NCBI RefSeq assembly: GCF_027409185.1
Contig: NC_084462.1
Location: 83,004,179 to 83,068,178, forward strand
Direction: 5' to 3'
Length of the DNA: 64,000 nt
From: Cynocephalus volans
Lineage: Eukaryota; Chordata; Mammalia; Dermoptera; Cynocephalidae
Every line of letters begins with the position of its first letter. The stretch's first letter is position 1. Positions 35,960 through 47,520 of the stretch are shown here, one piece after another. The position numbers and the translations under genes are program-made. Below the pieces are notes generated by a model, which was not told the origin of the DNA, did no database searches, and worked only from the letters and a program-made list of their open reading frames with translations.

Positions 35960-36300
35960 ATATTTTTTAGTTTTGTTGCTGTTCTTGCGCAGCCATGCTT
36001 TCCAACCTATGGCTCCAAGGACCTTTTGGCTGGTTACCTAGCTCATAAACCTGTGTGTAAGGGGTCTTGTGACCCAGCCTGGCGTGTGAGGAGTCTGGGG
36101 ACCCAGCCTGGCATGTGAAGGGTTTGTGACCCAGTCTGTGAATGGGCTTGAGGGGTCTGTGGGCTCCAGACCCAGCCCTAGCTCAGCAATTGGCCCAGTT
36201 GGTGCAGGATTACCTGCAGGTAAAAGAGCCCAACAACTGGCGTGGTCACCTAGCTTTACAATTGGCGTCACGAACAGGATTAAGACCTAGACAATTGGGG
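35960..36300 (+). mobile_element. LTR-like block with primer-binding-site-like sequence
   Basis: The sequence CTCATAAAC (a possible poly-A region) is followed by about 3.5 units of a 28-30-bp repeat (GTGTGAGGAGTCTGGGGAC type, 36050-36165), then TTTACA and, two bases on, TGGCGTCACGAACAGGAT at 36263-36280. CA plus two bases plus TGGCG is how retroviral LTRs meet their tRNA primer site; the bases resemble Lys or Ser tRNA 3' ends without matching either exactly. No gag-like frame follows. The reading as a 3' part of an LTR is inferred. Confidence 0.4.
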
Positions 36301-36559
36301 CTGTGAGGATTCCAGGCCTTAGCCTAGCCAGACAATTCATAACTCATTTTGGGAAGCATTATGCTAACTTTCTCAGTCCCCTCCCTACCACCAAAAGTAA
36401 GACAAAACAAAATAGAGCTTCCATGTGAAAACAAGTCAGAGTTTTAAGGCCTATTCCTAGAAACTACTTGGAGAACAAGCAACTCTGTCTCTGTCACTGG
36501 CTTCTTCCAGGATATGGAGCCCATAATGTGCTATCTGTCATAAGGCCTTACCCCTTCTG

Positions 36560-36930
36560 GATCCCCTCTCCCTTTACATTATGAGTGACGGGAGCAAGAT
36601 ACACCAGAAGAAGCCAGGACTAGGAGGCTGTACAGGCAGAAGGGTCTTGGCATGGCAGAGTCTCCAGGTGTGTCCAGGTGTTGTGTTGAGGCCAGGAAGG
36701 TGGTTAGCAGAAGGAGCGAATGAGTATTGTGAAAGGGAACCAACTGTCTTGTCAGCATATCCAGGAAATATCTGAAGTATTGCTCAAGCGTCTGGTTCAC
36801 TGTTCTCTGTTTTCCTGTGTAATGGAAGACCATGGTCAGATGAAGACAGACACTCAGAGAAGCCGGAAAAATTTTAAAACAGGGTGAGCAGATTTGTCCC
36901 AGTTCTGTGAGATGTTTTGGGGTAGGCTCT
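36560..36930 (-). pseudogene. Ty3/gypsy-like integrase remnant
   Basis: On the minus strand, TGKQRTVNQTLEQYFRYF (about 36815 down to 36762) resembles the conserved G-Q-T-E-R-x-N-Q-x-L-E-Q-Y-L-R-C segment at the integrase core end of Ty3/gypsy elements. In another frame just upstream (minus-strand sense), NISQNWDKSAHPVLKFFRLL recalls the Q-F-x-S-x-F-W segment that normally precedes it. The frame change and stops show it is dead. Old gypsy copies (MamGyp) exist in mammals. The flanks 36301-36559 and 36931-37495 show nothing I can name. Confidence 0.45.
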
Positions 36931-37499
36931 CAACATGGGAGTAGCTGTTGAAAAGTAGTTTTACCTTTGCTGAGACTTAACCAAACTGTGAGATATAACC
37001 AGAGCAGCAGAACTGAGCACTTGAAAGCGCTTGGAAGCTAGCACGTCTGTGTACCTTGTAGCTCAATTCATGGGCTGGTTACAACAAAGAGCACCTCGAA
37101 CAAGTGAATCCATGACATTTCTAGTTAGGCCCTAGAATATCTGTGGGGGAAAGAAAGGATCAGGCCTTCTGTTGGCTTAGAGGTATTACAAAACCGTAAC
37201 ACTGAGAAACAATTTGGTTTGCTCTAATAGAAAAGTATATTTCCAAGCAAAAAGAAATTTACATCAAGGATATTGATAGTGCAGTGGACAATGTCTTTAA
37301 GTTCAGTTGTTCATAAAGTACAAAAACATTCTTAAGAGATTTTTATCTTTTGTCCCCCTTAGAAAAGCTGAGTGTAACATTCTATGATATGCTAAAATAA
37401 CGTTCTCCAGGATTCCTTCCTTTTTTTCCTTTTCTTTCTCTCTCACATTTTCGTTTGTAGGCTGCCTTCTAATGCTTTATTAAGGATGGCAATTGGAGA

Positions 37500-37690
37500 C
37501 TAGCTTATCACCATGTCAGTTGGACCACTGATTTTCAAATTTTCTTGTGCATGTAAATAATATGGAGATCTTGTTAAAATGCAGATTCTGGTTCAGTAGG
37601 CCTGGGGTGGGGCCTGAGATTTCTGTATTTCCAACTATCTACGAGATCTTACCGATGCTAATTCCCAGACACATTTTGAGAAGCAAGGCT
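37500..37690 (+). mobile_element. MER5A-type hAT transposon
   Basis: CACTGATTTTCAAATTTTCT, GGAGATCTTGTTAAAATGCA, CAGTAGGCCTGGGGTGGGGC and ACATTTTGAGAAGCAAGG are in MER5A order. Confidence 0.85.
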
Positions 37691-39735
37691 TAAGAGCATT
37701 CTTTTATAAGAATAGTAATACAGTTCATAGTTGAAGTGTCCAATGACTCCCTGAAATGCCGTTGTAATGAATAATTGATTAAAAACATATCCATATACTT
37801 CAGATACCAGGTGTACATACAGCAAAATTGAAATTTTTATTGTGAAAAATAAGAAACTTCTCTTGCTATTGGTTAATGGAGAACTCTCCAACCTTTACAT
37901 AAAGGAGAGCCATAGATATACCTGTGGCCAGGGCCAAAATAACTTACCAAGAATTTTAAATTCACTTATGCATTTAGAGTCGTATTTCATTGAGACCATG
38001 TAATAAAGAAGAAATTGTTTGAACCAAGAAAAATTTAAGAGCAAGTTTGCCTACTTGCCTTATAAAAGAACTTCAGTATGACTCTTGCAGAATTCTGACT
38101 TTTAAAATTTCCAGGATTACATTTTAGTTTCATTTAAGAACTTGAAAATATTGGTCTACAAGGCATGCAGTTCTGCTTAAAGAAATCTCTTGAATTCATT
38201 ATAGCTATAATCCTGGTCTGTGTTATTTTAAAACTGTTGCCTACATTAATTTTTTCCCTCTCAGCATGAGATTTGAAAAATACACAATTGAAATGTTATG
38301 TTTTTCTGGACTATTCAGGCAACATCTTGTGTCTTCTTTGTGAACATTTTCAGCCTTTTTAAGGTACTTTCCTCTAGCAATGCCAATTAGGATACTACTA
38401 AAAATGTTTCAGTATTACATTGCCTTATGTAATGAATTGAAACACCATATATATAATCAATGCTTAGTTATGAGTTGTCCTTTTGAAAGCTTATAAGGAG
38501 AAAATTTTAAGATTATTTTTATATAATTTGATAATGCTACTTAAAATGATATATTACTTCTCAATTATAAATCAGTATTTGAAAATCTTGGGAACTGTTG
38601 TTCCATTGGAGCATTTTAAGAAATCTTATTGTTGGCTGAGTTTTTCTAGTCTTGGTGGATGCTTATGGCTTAGCCTAATTTCAGGGAGCCTCATAAGGTA
38701 TCAAACATTTCAGGTAAAGAATGGGAAAAAAAGCATTTCAAGAAAAACAATGAAGATGAGGATATAGAAATAGATAGGCAGGCAAATGTAAATACTCTAG
38801 AATTGATCAGAGAAGGATTCTAGAGAAGAGATTAAACAAATGGGTGATCTTTTCTGGGTTCTAATTTACTGGAATATAATCCCCTAAATGAGGGACTTTT
38901 TATTATCTTGTTCACTGCTAGGTCCCCAATACCTAGAACAGTGCCCAGCTCAAAAGAGAAAACTCGATAAATATTTATTAATGAATAAAGCCAGGGACCT
39001 TTTGGAATGATAGAGAGATGGACTACAGAATTCTCATAGGTAAGGGTGACCAGACGGCTGTGCACAAACAGATAACCAAACTAGGATATTTAAGTGATGA
39101 TTGTAATGATGAGTGGGAACTATTTAATGTTTCATCCTTTGCATGGAAGAGTGGCACTCTTAAATGAATACCTTGCCCCGGGGTGGATGCCAATGGAATA
39201 TTATGATCGTGACTCAAGGATTAGTTTCCGCAGTGGAGTCTGATTCATAGCCTACATATTCCACTAACTGGCCTCGTAGAACTTTGTGTCTGGATAGAGG
39301 CTCAGATCAAGTTTTCTTAAGATTGAATGGGCAAAGACTTTTAAGGGTATTTAAACAAAGAGCTGGGATTCTTAAAGTAATTCCTGGAGTCTCAAGTAGC
39401 TGTTTTATATAAGAATGACTTTTGATTGTGTACCAAGGCTGAAAGACTGAACCCTCTTACGGAGTCACAGAGCTTAATGGAAACTCAAGTCGTCTTCAAA
39501 GCAAATGAGTTTAACAAGCATTTATCAGAAATAGAATATGTGCCTGCCATAAGTGGCAAATATTATTCCTGGATATGAAGAGTTTATAAGCGAGACGAGG
39601 AGACAGAGAATAATATATAATAATATCCATGTACCTGCTTAGGCAGATGAACACCTAAACTCCAAGATCTGTGATTGCTTGTATAATTTGTAATTAATTT
39701 CAATAAGGTAACACGTGTATCTATTTTTAAAGTCA
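37691..39735. other. NEDD4: Intron with two L2 3' fragments
   Basis: 38880-38990 is a sense L2 3' end (GTTCACTGCTAGGTCCCCAA, TAAATATTTATTAATGAATA). 39500-39620 looks like a short antisense L2 end. The rest shows nothing recognised. Confidence 0.5.
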
Positions 39736-40005
39736 GATGTCATTTATTTGAAGATTTTCTTCTTTTCTCTGTGTTCTCTCTTGCTAGAATTCCTACTAGA
39801 CAAAGTTTGGATTCTTGGACTGTTCTTATAATTTTCATTTCTGTCCTGTTTTCTGTTTCTTCACCTCCTAATTGTACTTCTGGAAGACTTTCACCAAGTT
39901 TCTCCTTCTCCTTAATTTTAAAATTTTGGTTATTTTGAATTTCTAAAGTTCTTTCTTATTTTCTGATAATTTCCTATTCCTAACATCCTGTTTGTTTTAT
40001 AAATA

Positions 40006-40245
40006 CAAAGGTACTTTAAAAAGTTAATGAAGGCCGAGCCCGTGGCGCACTCGGTAGAGTGCCGCGCTGGGAGCGCGGCGACGCTCCCGCCGCGGGTTCG
40101 GATCCTATATAGGAATGACCAGTGCACTCACTGGCTGAGTGCCGGTCACGAAAAAACGACAAAAAAAAAAAAAAAAAAAGTTAATGAAAAGATTTGTATT
40201 ATGTTTTAATCCTATTTTCCATGAATTTTTTCAAGTACCCTCATA
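40006..40245 (+). mobile_element. Palindromic mariner-like MITE, copy 5, split by a SINE
   Basis: The left part CAAAGGTACTTTAAAAAGTT and right part GTTAATGAAAAGATTTG to TTTTTTCAAGTACCCTCATA make one 80-bp copy when the SINE and one copy of the duplication are set aside. Confidence 0.85.
40031..40174 (+). mobile_element. CYN-type tRNA-derived SINE, GC-rich subtype
   Basis: It starts AGGCCGAGCCCGTGGCGCAC, with B-box GGTTCGGATCC, a short second half (GTGCACTCACTGGCTGAGTG) and a poly-A tail. Target duplication AAAAAGTTAATGA at 40018-40030 and 40175-40187 lies inside the MITE. Confidence 0.95.
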
Positions 40246-40560
40246 CATTTCTTACTTCTCTGAGAATATTTCAGTTCAAGTTTTGTTTTGTTTTTAAGTT
40301 TTGTTCCGGGTCCTACATTGTCTCTGGTTCCTGTTGGTCCCTTTGCTATTGTTATTGTTGTTTATTTCCCTATGTTTTTGGACATTTTCTTCCAGGTGTC
40401 TATTGCTCATATTTGAGAGTGAGTCACTGTGAAGTTGCCTCCAAGTTCTATAATAATGTGGGGCTTTTCAGCTTGTGGGCTTCACTGTTGGGAGACCTCC
40501 ACTGTCAATATCTGGAGGTCTTTTCTCTGAGGTCAGTTTGATTCCCTAGAGCAGAAACTT

Positions 40561-41154
40561 CCCATGATTGCCCAGTTATATTTGATAGCCGTTGTTCATG
40601 ATAAACTAGGAATGAAGGTGATTTCTTTCTATAGGTTCTGCATCTGAGTTAATTCAGGGTAAATCGTGTCTTAAAAGTGATATTTACTTACCAAATTCTT
40701 AAGGTGCTGATGATAATTTAATTAATTTACAGGAAATGAGATACCCGATTTCCGTACCTGTTTCAGACATACCTTGTGTATATTCTAGAAGTGTATATAC
40801 TCCTAGAAAGACTAAATTAATCATTTTTAGATAGACATGTGGTCTTTTTAAGATATTTCTCAACCTTTTGCATACTTGGCAATACATTTAAGTGTAAATA
40901 TGCATGCCGGTCACTCAGAGGAAGAGTCAACCTATTAAAAGCGTTTGGGAATTGAACAAGGAGGAAGAGGAGACCATAGTGGCCTCCTAATGGAGTTTGA
41001 TATCGGATGCTCACTGTCACTAGGACTTGAAATCTCAACTGTGATATTTAACTAGGAGAAAATCTTGGTATATTCTTTCTTAAAGTCTTAACCCTGTATC
41101 TGTAAAAGCTTAAAGCAGCTAACATATTTTATATGCCATATTTGAAAAAGTTCT
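40561..41154. other. NEDD4: Intron without recognised features
   Basis: No repeat or coding signal recognised. Confidence 0.5.
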
Positions 41155-41335
41155 CTGAGATGGTGATTATCTCCACATTAGAAATAAGGGAACAAGCTCA
41201 GAAAAGTTAAAATGACTTACTCTAGATCATAAATCTAGTAAATCTCTTATTTGAACCCAAACTCAGATCTATTATGTATTCTAAAGCACCTTTTTACTCT
41301 ACCACTAGCCAAAAGGACTTACTTATACAGTAGGA
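41155..41335 (-). mobile_element. MIR SINE, antisense
   Basis: TTATCTCCACATTAGAAATA, GAACAAGCTCAGAAAAGTTA, AAATGACTTACTCTAGATCA and TTGAACCCAAACTCAGATCT follow antisense MIR order. Confidence 0.8.
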
Positions 41336-41774
41336 GAACCTTACAGGATAAAGCCACTTGGAGAAGATTGTTTTGGTAAAAATAGCATCAGAGAGGAAAA
41401 AAAAAAAAGTTATCTGAAGGAAACACTCCATTTGGGCTGACTACAATCTGATGAATAACTTTTACACTCTGAAGAACATATAGTCCAGATCAAGTCCTTT
41501 CTTATTGCCGTTGTTGAGTGAAAATTAAGTTTGGGATTATTATTTCACACATTACTAAAGAACCAGTTTCTCTTTCAAATATTGTTTTTTCTTCTCTTGT
41601 GACTCAAGATTTATAATTACTTTGTTCTTTCTGATTACTTTTATTAATCAAATAACACGTACTGTGTGTTCTACCTCCTCTATAGCACTGTTTATGAATT
41701 TCATCCTCATCCTCATTTTTTTCTCTTCAATAACTATTATAAACTACCTACATCATTATAGACTACCTATTCTC

Positions 41775-42250
41775 TTTTTTTCAAATATTTTAAAACTTTA
41801 TTATGGACAACCTCAAAAACACAGAAGAGTAGAAATGCAGTGAACTCCCATGTGCGCCTCACCCAGTTTCAAAAAATGTCAACATTTTGTCAATCATTTC
41901 ATCTACCTCCCCACCTTTGTTTTATCTGGAATCTTTTTTAAGAAAATAAATCTCATGCATCATATTTTATCCATAAGCACTTCAAGATGCATCTGTGATA
42001 GATAGGGACCTTATACATACATAAAACCACCATGCAATTATCACACTTAAAATTATCGGTATCGCTGTAAACCATTTTGACTGGATCTACAGTAAGTCAT
42101 CTAGGTCATTTTAGTATTGACAAAGTTCAAGATGGGTACATCTCTTTGACTTATGTCTATCTAATTCTTCACCTATTTTATGATCACTTTGGCACTGAGC
42201 ATGTCAATTATTTACCATAGGATTTTATTTAATCAGATAAATGTTGATAA
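41775..42250. repeat. Old interspersed repeat related to 780-1140
   Basis: GTGAACTCCCATGTGCGCCT, CAACATTTTGTCAATCATTT and ATTATCACACTTAAAATTAT fit a common old placental repeat. 41336-41774 shows nothing. Confidence 0.45.
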
Positions 42251-42579
42251 TGTGTTTGTTACCAATATAATTGAGGGTTTTTGAAACCAAAAACTAAGGG
42301 GTTAGAGTTCAGACTTGTAATTTATCACCTAACCACACCTTATACTAGCCTTAATCACCACACTGCATTTTAGGGTTTAAACATATGAGATACCTATCTT
42401 CCTCATTCCTGAGCAGAGATGAAAGTATACTTCGTGTTGAAGTAGCTCTAGTATTTCCTCTTATAACTTCTATGAATCTTAATTTTCATGTTTATGAAAT
42501 ATGAAATCTATGAAACTTTGCCAAGTTGACTCAAGGACTGGAAATTTTATATCTGTTTGGCAAATACTTGATGCTCAAT

Positions 42580-42690
42580 AAAAAATAGCTATTATTATCT
42601 ACCTTATAACATTGTTGTGAAAGTATCTAAGGGCACATTGTAAATTGTAAAGTGCTGTGATATGTAGCACATGATAATAATTGTTTTAAA
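42580..42690 (+). mobile_element. MIR SINE fragment
   Basis: CTATTATTATCTACCTTATA, ACATTGTTGTGAAAGTATCT and AATTGTAAAGTGCTGTGAT match the MIR 3' half. Confidence 0.65.
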
Positions 42691-43809
42691 TATGTACAAA
42701 TAGAATCATATATGCAATTAAGAATCCAAGTAATAGGAAATACATGAAAAGAACACATTATTAAAGAGTAGTGCAAAAATATACATAGACTACAAATCTG
42801 GGGAAGTTTAGAGTTTCATAACACTCTAAAGCAAAGAGCAAGGTATATTTTCAAAGGAATACAGGTTTTCTAAAGCCATATTAAAAATTAAACCACAATT
42901 CTTTTTACTTATATACACAAATTTAGATTATATATGCATGCTGGGGGACAAAACCATGTTAAGACTAGATGTACTAAAGGAGGGCAGAAATAAAGAAGAA
43001 TTACACAGCAAGTTAACAGAAGGAGATAATTAGCAGCTGGAAAGTCCTGTGTGTGGGGCCACAAGCCACATATAGAATATGCAATAATTGTTAGTTCTAA
43101 AGAAGGTAACCCTTTTTTTTTTCAATCCCTCATTGAAAATGTTGACTCATGGAAATGCTGTATCTTACTGGTCTTATGTCATTTATAGTCAGCTTCTAGC
43201 CATAAAATGACAGGTTCTTTCTCTTCAGTTTGCACACTAAAGAATTTTAGATTTCTCAATAAATAAGATGCCAGTTTCACTAACAGCATTGTTTTCCTTT
43301 AAATGAGTGTATTATATTTGATGACATTAAAATAAACATTTTGTAAAAACCACTATTATAACTTGATTTTTATTTTATTGAGCATTAGGAATCAAGTCAT
43401 CTTCGAGCTGTTATCTATATTTTTGTTTCATGTTTTTAACAAAGGGTAAGGCTTACGAAAGGAAACATATCCTAGTGTGCCCATTTAACTTTATATTAAA
43501 ATGTTTAGTTGGCAGTTATTGATAGGGTAAAAAGCAAAGTAATTCAGCTACTATAATTTTACATTTTTTAGGACATACATAAATACTCAATTTTATATCA
43601 TTCATATAAGCAACTCAATTTTATTGGTCTGTGGGGTTCCTAAAAGCCTTCTTATAGCTATTCTTCCCTTTACTGAAATTAATTATGTATTTGGCTCTTA
43701 GGATTTGTTTTTAACCATCTAAAGCTAATTTGGATATTACCCTGGAGAATCATTTGTAAATTTTACCAGACAGATGGTAAAACTGCTGAAATATATTATA
43801 TTGACACCG
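42691..43809. other. NEDD4: Intron without recognised features
   Basis: AT-rich, no family recognised. Confidence 0.5.
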
Positions 43810-44217
43810 TGTTATTATTGCAGCAGCTAGTCAAATCTGTTTATTTGCTACATATAATGTTTCCCCGAGCTATGCCAACCTGCCGGTATCAGTGGAGACA
43901 AAATAGCAGTTATAACCCAAGTTTCATTAACTTAGCCCTTTTCTTCTGCTTACAAAAGAACACAAGCAGTTGTCAAGTGCTCTTCAGTGTTTCTGGGGTT
44001 GGCTCCCATACACTCTTGAACAAATCCAGTCCTGACAAGCATTGCTGCTGTTTCCTGGCAGATGCGGTACATGCCCTTGTCCCTTATGGGTACTGCTGTG
44101 TCCCACTGTATCCTTCCTTCCTTAGGATGAATTCTTTCCCAGACACATCCTTAAAAAGCTTATCTCAACCCTTCCTTAAGTGTGATGAGCCAACCTAGTT
44201 AAAAAAAAAAAAAAAAG
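43810..44217 (+). other. GC-richer segment ending in a poly-A run, possible retrocopy
   Basis: The 390 bp before the A16 run at about 44201-44216 are richer in G+C than their flanks, and a 129-codon open frame (43809-44198) stops just before the A run. I recognise no source gene and see no target duplication. It may be a processed retrocopy or chance. Confidence 0.3.
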
Positions 44218-44334
44218 TGGGGTCATGATTCTGAATACAGTATGATAGGGGATCTGTCAGCCCTGGGGACATGTCTGAATCCTAGCGATAGCAAGAACTA
44301 GAAACAAAATCTTAAAACCAGAAGGTACTGTTTT

Positions 44335-44562
44335 ACTAAAAAATTTCCTAGAATGCTTCTGTCTAATATAGTAGCCAGTAGCCTCATGTGGCTCTTGAGA
44401 TTTAAATTAATTTAAATTAAATCAAATTTAAAATTCAGTACCCCATTTGCACTAGACACACTTCAGTGGCTCACTAGTCACACGTGATTAGTGCCTCCTG
44501 TATTGGACAGCGCTGATATAGAACATTTTTATGACTGCAGAAAATTCTGGACAGGGTTCCTC
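44335..44562 (-). mobile_element. Non-autonomous hAT-type transposon
   Basis: TAGTAGCCAGTAGCCTCATG near the left and CGTGATTAGTGCCTCCTGTA with TTGGACAGCGCTGATATAGA near the right form imperfect inverted parts around a TTTAAATTAA-rich core, a known MER-type element that I cannot name exactly. Confidence 0.7.
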
Positions 44563-44936
44563 TAGAACATGAGGTTTCAAGCTACAAGGCATTGATCCCC
44601 AGTAACTCTGACAGTGCTCCAGTACATTGAGCAAGGCACCCAAAGCTACAATACTTGGTGATTATGACTGCAGGAGTAGAGCCACATCCCAATGGCCTTA
44701 TTTTTGTCATTGGTACCTGCCTTGCTGTTAGAGCAAGAAAAATGTTGGTTTTAAAGGGATCCATTTATTTCTTTTCTTAAACAACAGTAACCCACATCTT
44801 TTTTTTCCCTTTTTCATTGATACAGTATATTCTTCAATAAAAATTACATGAGTTTTCAACCCTGGGAGAAATTTTTAAAGTTATTTACAGGTCAGCTAAA
44901 CTTACATTTGATCAGATAATGAGGCAATCAAATTCT

Positions 44937-45105
44937 TTCTATTTTTTTTTTAAAGATGACCGGTAAGGGGATCTCAACCCTTGGCCTGGTGTTGTCAGCA
45001 CCACGCTCAGCCAGTGAGCTAACCGGACATCCCTATATAGGATCCGAACCTGTGGCCTTGGTGTTATCAGCACCTCACTCTCCCGAGTGAGCCAAGGGCC
45101 GGCCC
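44937..45105 (-). mobile_element. CYN-type tRNA-Ile-derived SINE (dimeric)
   Basis: Poly-T at left, two antisense tRNA-Ile-like halves, ending GAGCCAAGGGCCGGCCC. Perfect 17-bp target duplication TGAGGCAATCAAATTCT at 44920-44936 and 45106-45122. Confidence 0.95.
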
Positions 45106-45122
45106 TGAGGCAATCAAATTCT

Positions 45123-46714
45123 ATGAATAATTCATTTCTATTTCAGAAATTTTTTTAAAAACTGAGAAATGATTATTTGTTTCATAAAGTAAAACTTGTT
45201 AGAGAAAACATTTTAATCTACCACTACATAAAATAGTCTTGTACTAAGATTTACTGGAAAAAGAAAAAATAAGAAAAACTAGTTTGGGAATCATTTGATA
45301 ATTATTCTATTTGTTGTTTAGAAATATTCTTTGGCCATTCATACAGTCTTTACACACACTTCTCACAATGTGTTCACTGTATAAGAATAAACCTTTGAAT
45401 GTTTTCACTGATCAGTGTGCATCATTTGTGCTTAATATTATTTGATGATGATAAGGGAATATACTATTGAAAATCCAAGAAACAGATTTTGCTTTTTAAA
45501 TGTCTTTTGTTGTGAAATACAAAAGAGTAGAAAATGTCATCTCAACTTTTGATGGGGCAGTCTAGGCAAGAAAGACAAAGAATATACATAAAATGGTTTG
45601 AAATTATTAAAAGATCAAAGTTGAAGTGATTGTAGCTTCAAGACTGCTTGCCCATGAGTCAAGGAAATTTGCAAGAGGATCACCTCATTAAAGTCTACAG
45701 GCTAAAAACATTGATAAATCTTAAAATATTAACAGTGTTTTCCAGACCCAGTAATGCTAGCTGTTTAATACACAGAAGAAACATATTTAGTATGAAGTTC
45801 AGTAGTTTATAAATTTCAGATTCAGTTACCTTTAAAGGTTATTATAACTGAAATCTGGAGCAATAAATCTAACAGTTAACCTAATGAGCTAAATAATGAC
45901 TTTCTACTATGTGCAATGCATTGCTAGACCTTGTACCGTATGGAAAAACTTAGGTATTATTTTTAAAATTCCTTTAAACATTTAAACTTTTTTAGGTTAT
46001 ATTTAAACTATCAAATGGGATAGTTTTATCTGAATCTAAGTCCACTTGAGTTGTGGATTTCATCTCTCACAGGTGTACTTTTTTAATTTGGGGAGATCAG
46101 GGCTATAATCTCATGGGACCTCAGTTATAGAGATTCATGTGAAATATTCTAATCTGTCAGACTTTACTAACTGCAGATTCCAAGTGGAAGATTCCATGTG
46201 CCAAGGATGGGAGTGTGACTCATCACCACTAGAGGGCAGGAAAAGTCAGGAACAGATGGGAAAGGCTGGGGACGAGTGTAGGGAAAAGCTTGGACCACCC
46301 CTTCATAGGGAAGACAACTTCCCACAACTTGAAGAAAACAGTTTAGTCCCTGGGGCAGGAAAACCAGTAAATGATCCAGGAGCATAAGCCATAGTCAAAG
46401 CAGAAGGAAACATGGGCAGGGAATCAATAAACTAGTCTGGAGCCCAAACATTACCAGGTTATCTCACATTGGTGGCAGAAAGCTAAGTTCAAGGCCAGGT
46501 CACATTACAGGGAGTTGAACAGTCATTTAACCCTCTTGATTATTGCTCTTACTCTGTTGAACATACCGACTCTTTTGAAATGGGCGAGTAGGACTTAACA
46601 GAATCTAGTGCCTGAAAATTCAAGAGAAATCCAATACCATCTTCTTTTGAGATTGTAGCATTTTCTGTGACAGTCACTGATTTGGTTACATAATGCTATA
46701 ATAATCACTATTTT
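45123..46714. other. NEDD4: Intron, unique, with a GC-richer CTCF-motif part
   Basis: No repeat recognised; 46180-46500 is GC-richer than its surroundings and contains the motif annotated at 46226. Confidence 0.5.
46226..46238 (+). promoter_or_regulatory. CTCF-type motif
   Basis: CCACTAGAGGGCA followed by GG fits the CTCF core CCASYAGRKGGCR at every position. It is intronic, between the long-isoform promoter and the shared exons. Binding is inferred. Confidence 0.5.
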
Positions 46715-46990
46715 ATTTCTAGTTTACAGTCTAGTTGGAGTGGAAGGGAATATATTATAGATGTTAAAACAGATACAAGGTGAAATAGAATTACAGAGAA
46801 AGAAATTAGCAATTTACTCTCATCAAGAAAATTTTCATTAAAATGGCATTGAGCTGGGCCTTTAAGTATATTGGATTTACTTTCCAGGAAGGGCACAAAG
46901 TGAGTTTGAAAGGGCAAAATATAGGATTTTTTCAGCTATTATGGAGGGGTTTAGGTTAATAGATAAGGCTACACGGTAGATTGGAAAAAC
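46715..46990 (-). mobile_element. L2 LINE remnant
   Basis: TTTACAGTCTAGTTGGAGTG and GGCATTGAGCTGGGCCTTTA follow the antisense L2 3' order. Confidence 0.5.
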
Positions 46991-47339
46991 AAATGTAAAG
47001 GGCCTAGAATCCCAGAGTAAGGAATTAAAAATTTTTCCTCTGGACCAGTATTTTCGAAATGTGTTCACTAGTCTGTAAGATACCTCATATAAAACCTATC
47101 CCATTGACAAGTAAGTTTGTATAATGCCACATGCTATATATTTCTGGGAGTATCACAATGCACAGTAGTAAATATAAGTTCCTAAAGTCCGGCAGGAAAT
47201 AAACTTTTGAACTTAGTTTAACCAAATGTATCCTAATTATATGACCACCTTTAAATGCAACACTCATTTACCTTCAGCTGTTTTCAATCATTGTTTACTC
47301 TTTCTGGTTTTCTCCAAGAATTGAATCAGAGATGTTTTT

Positions 47340-47520
47340 GGTTCTCAAGGTGTATTGCTGGAGCAGCTACATTAGTATCACCTGAGAACTTTTAAGAACT
47401 GCAAATTCTCAGGCCCAACTCCAGACACACTGAATCAGAATTTCTGGGAGTGGTGCCCAGTGATCTGGCTTTCAAAAGCATTCCAGGTGATTTTCACGCA
47501 CACTGACATTTGAGAACCAT
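47340..47520 (-). mobile_element. MER5A-type hAT transposon
   Basis: It starts GTTCTCAAGGTGTATTGCTG and includes TAGTATCACCTGAGAACTTT, ACACTGAATCAGAATTTCTG and GACATTTGAGAACCAT, the MER5A set. Confidence 0.8.

Larger units (their letters stand above)
39740..40560 (-). mobile_element. HAL1/L1 ORF1-like remnant, host of a nested MITE and SINE
   Basis: The part before 40005 (TCTGGAAGACTTTCACCAAG, TTGAATTTCTAAAGTTCTTT, CCTAACATCCTGTTTGTTTT) is antisense L1/HAL1 ORF1 and resumes beyond 40246. Confidence 0.5.

Noticed and set aside
35960..36300. Endogenous lentivirus LTR, since colugos are known to carry one with a Lys primer site
   Set aside because: The primer-like site matches Lys tRNA only with a gap, and no lentiviral feature is visible; left as an unassigned LTR-like block.
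40027..40209. tRNA-like sequence with good A and B boxes
   Set aside because: It is a SINE with target duplications and a poly-A tail, not a functional tRNA gene; the other CYN copies are the same.
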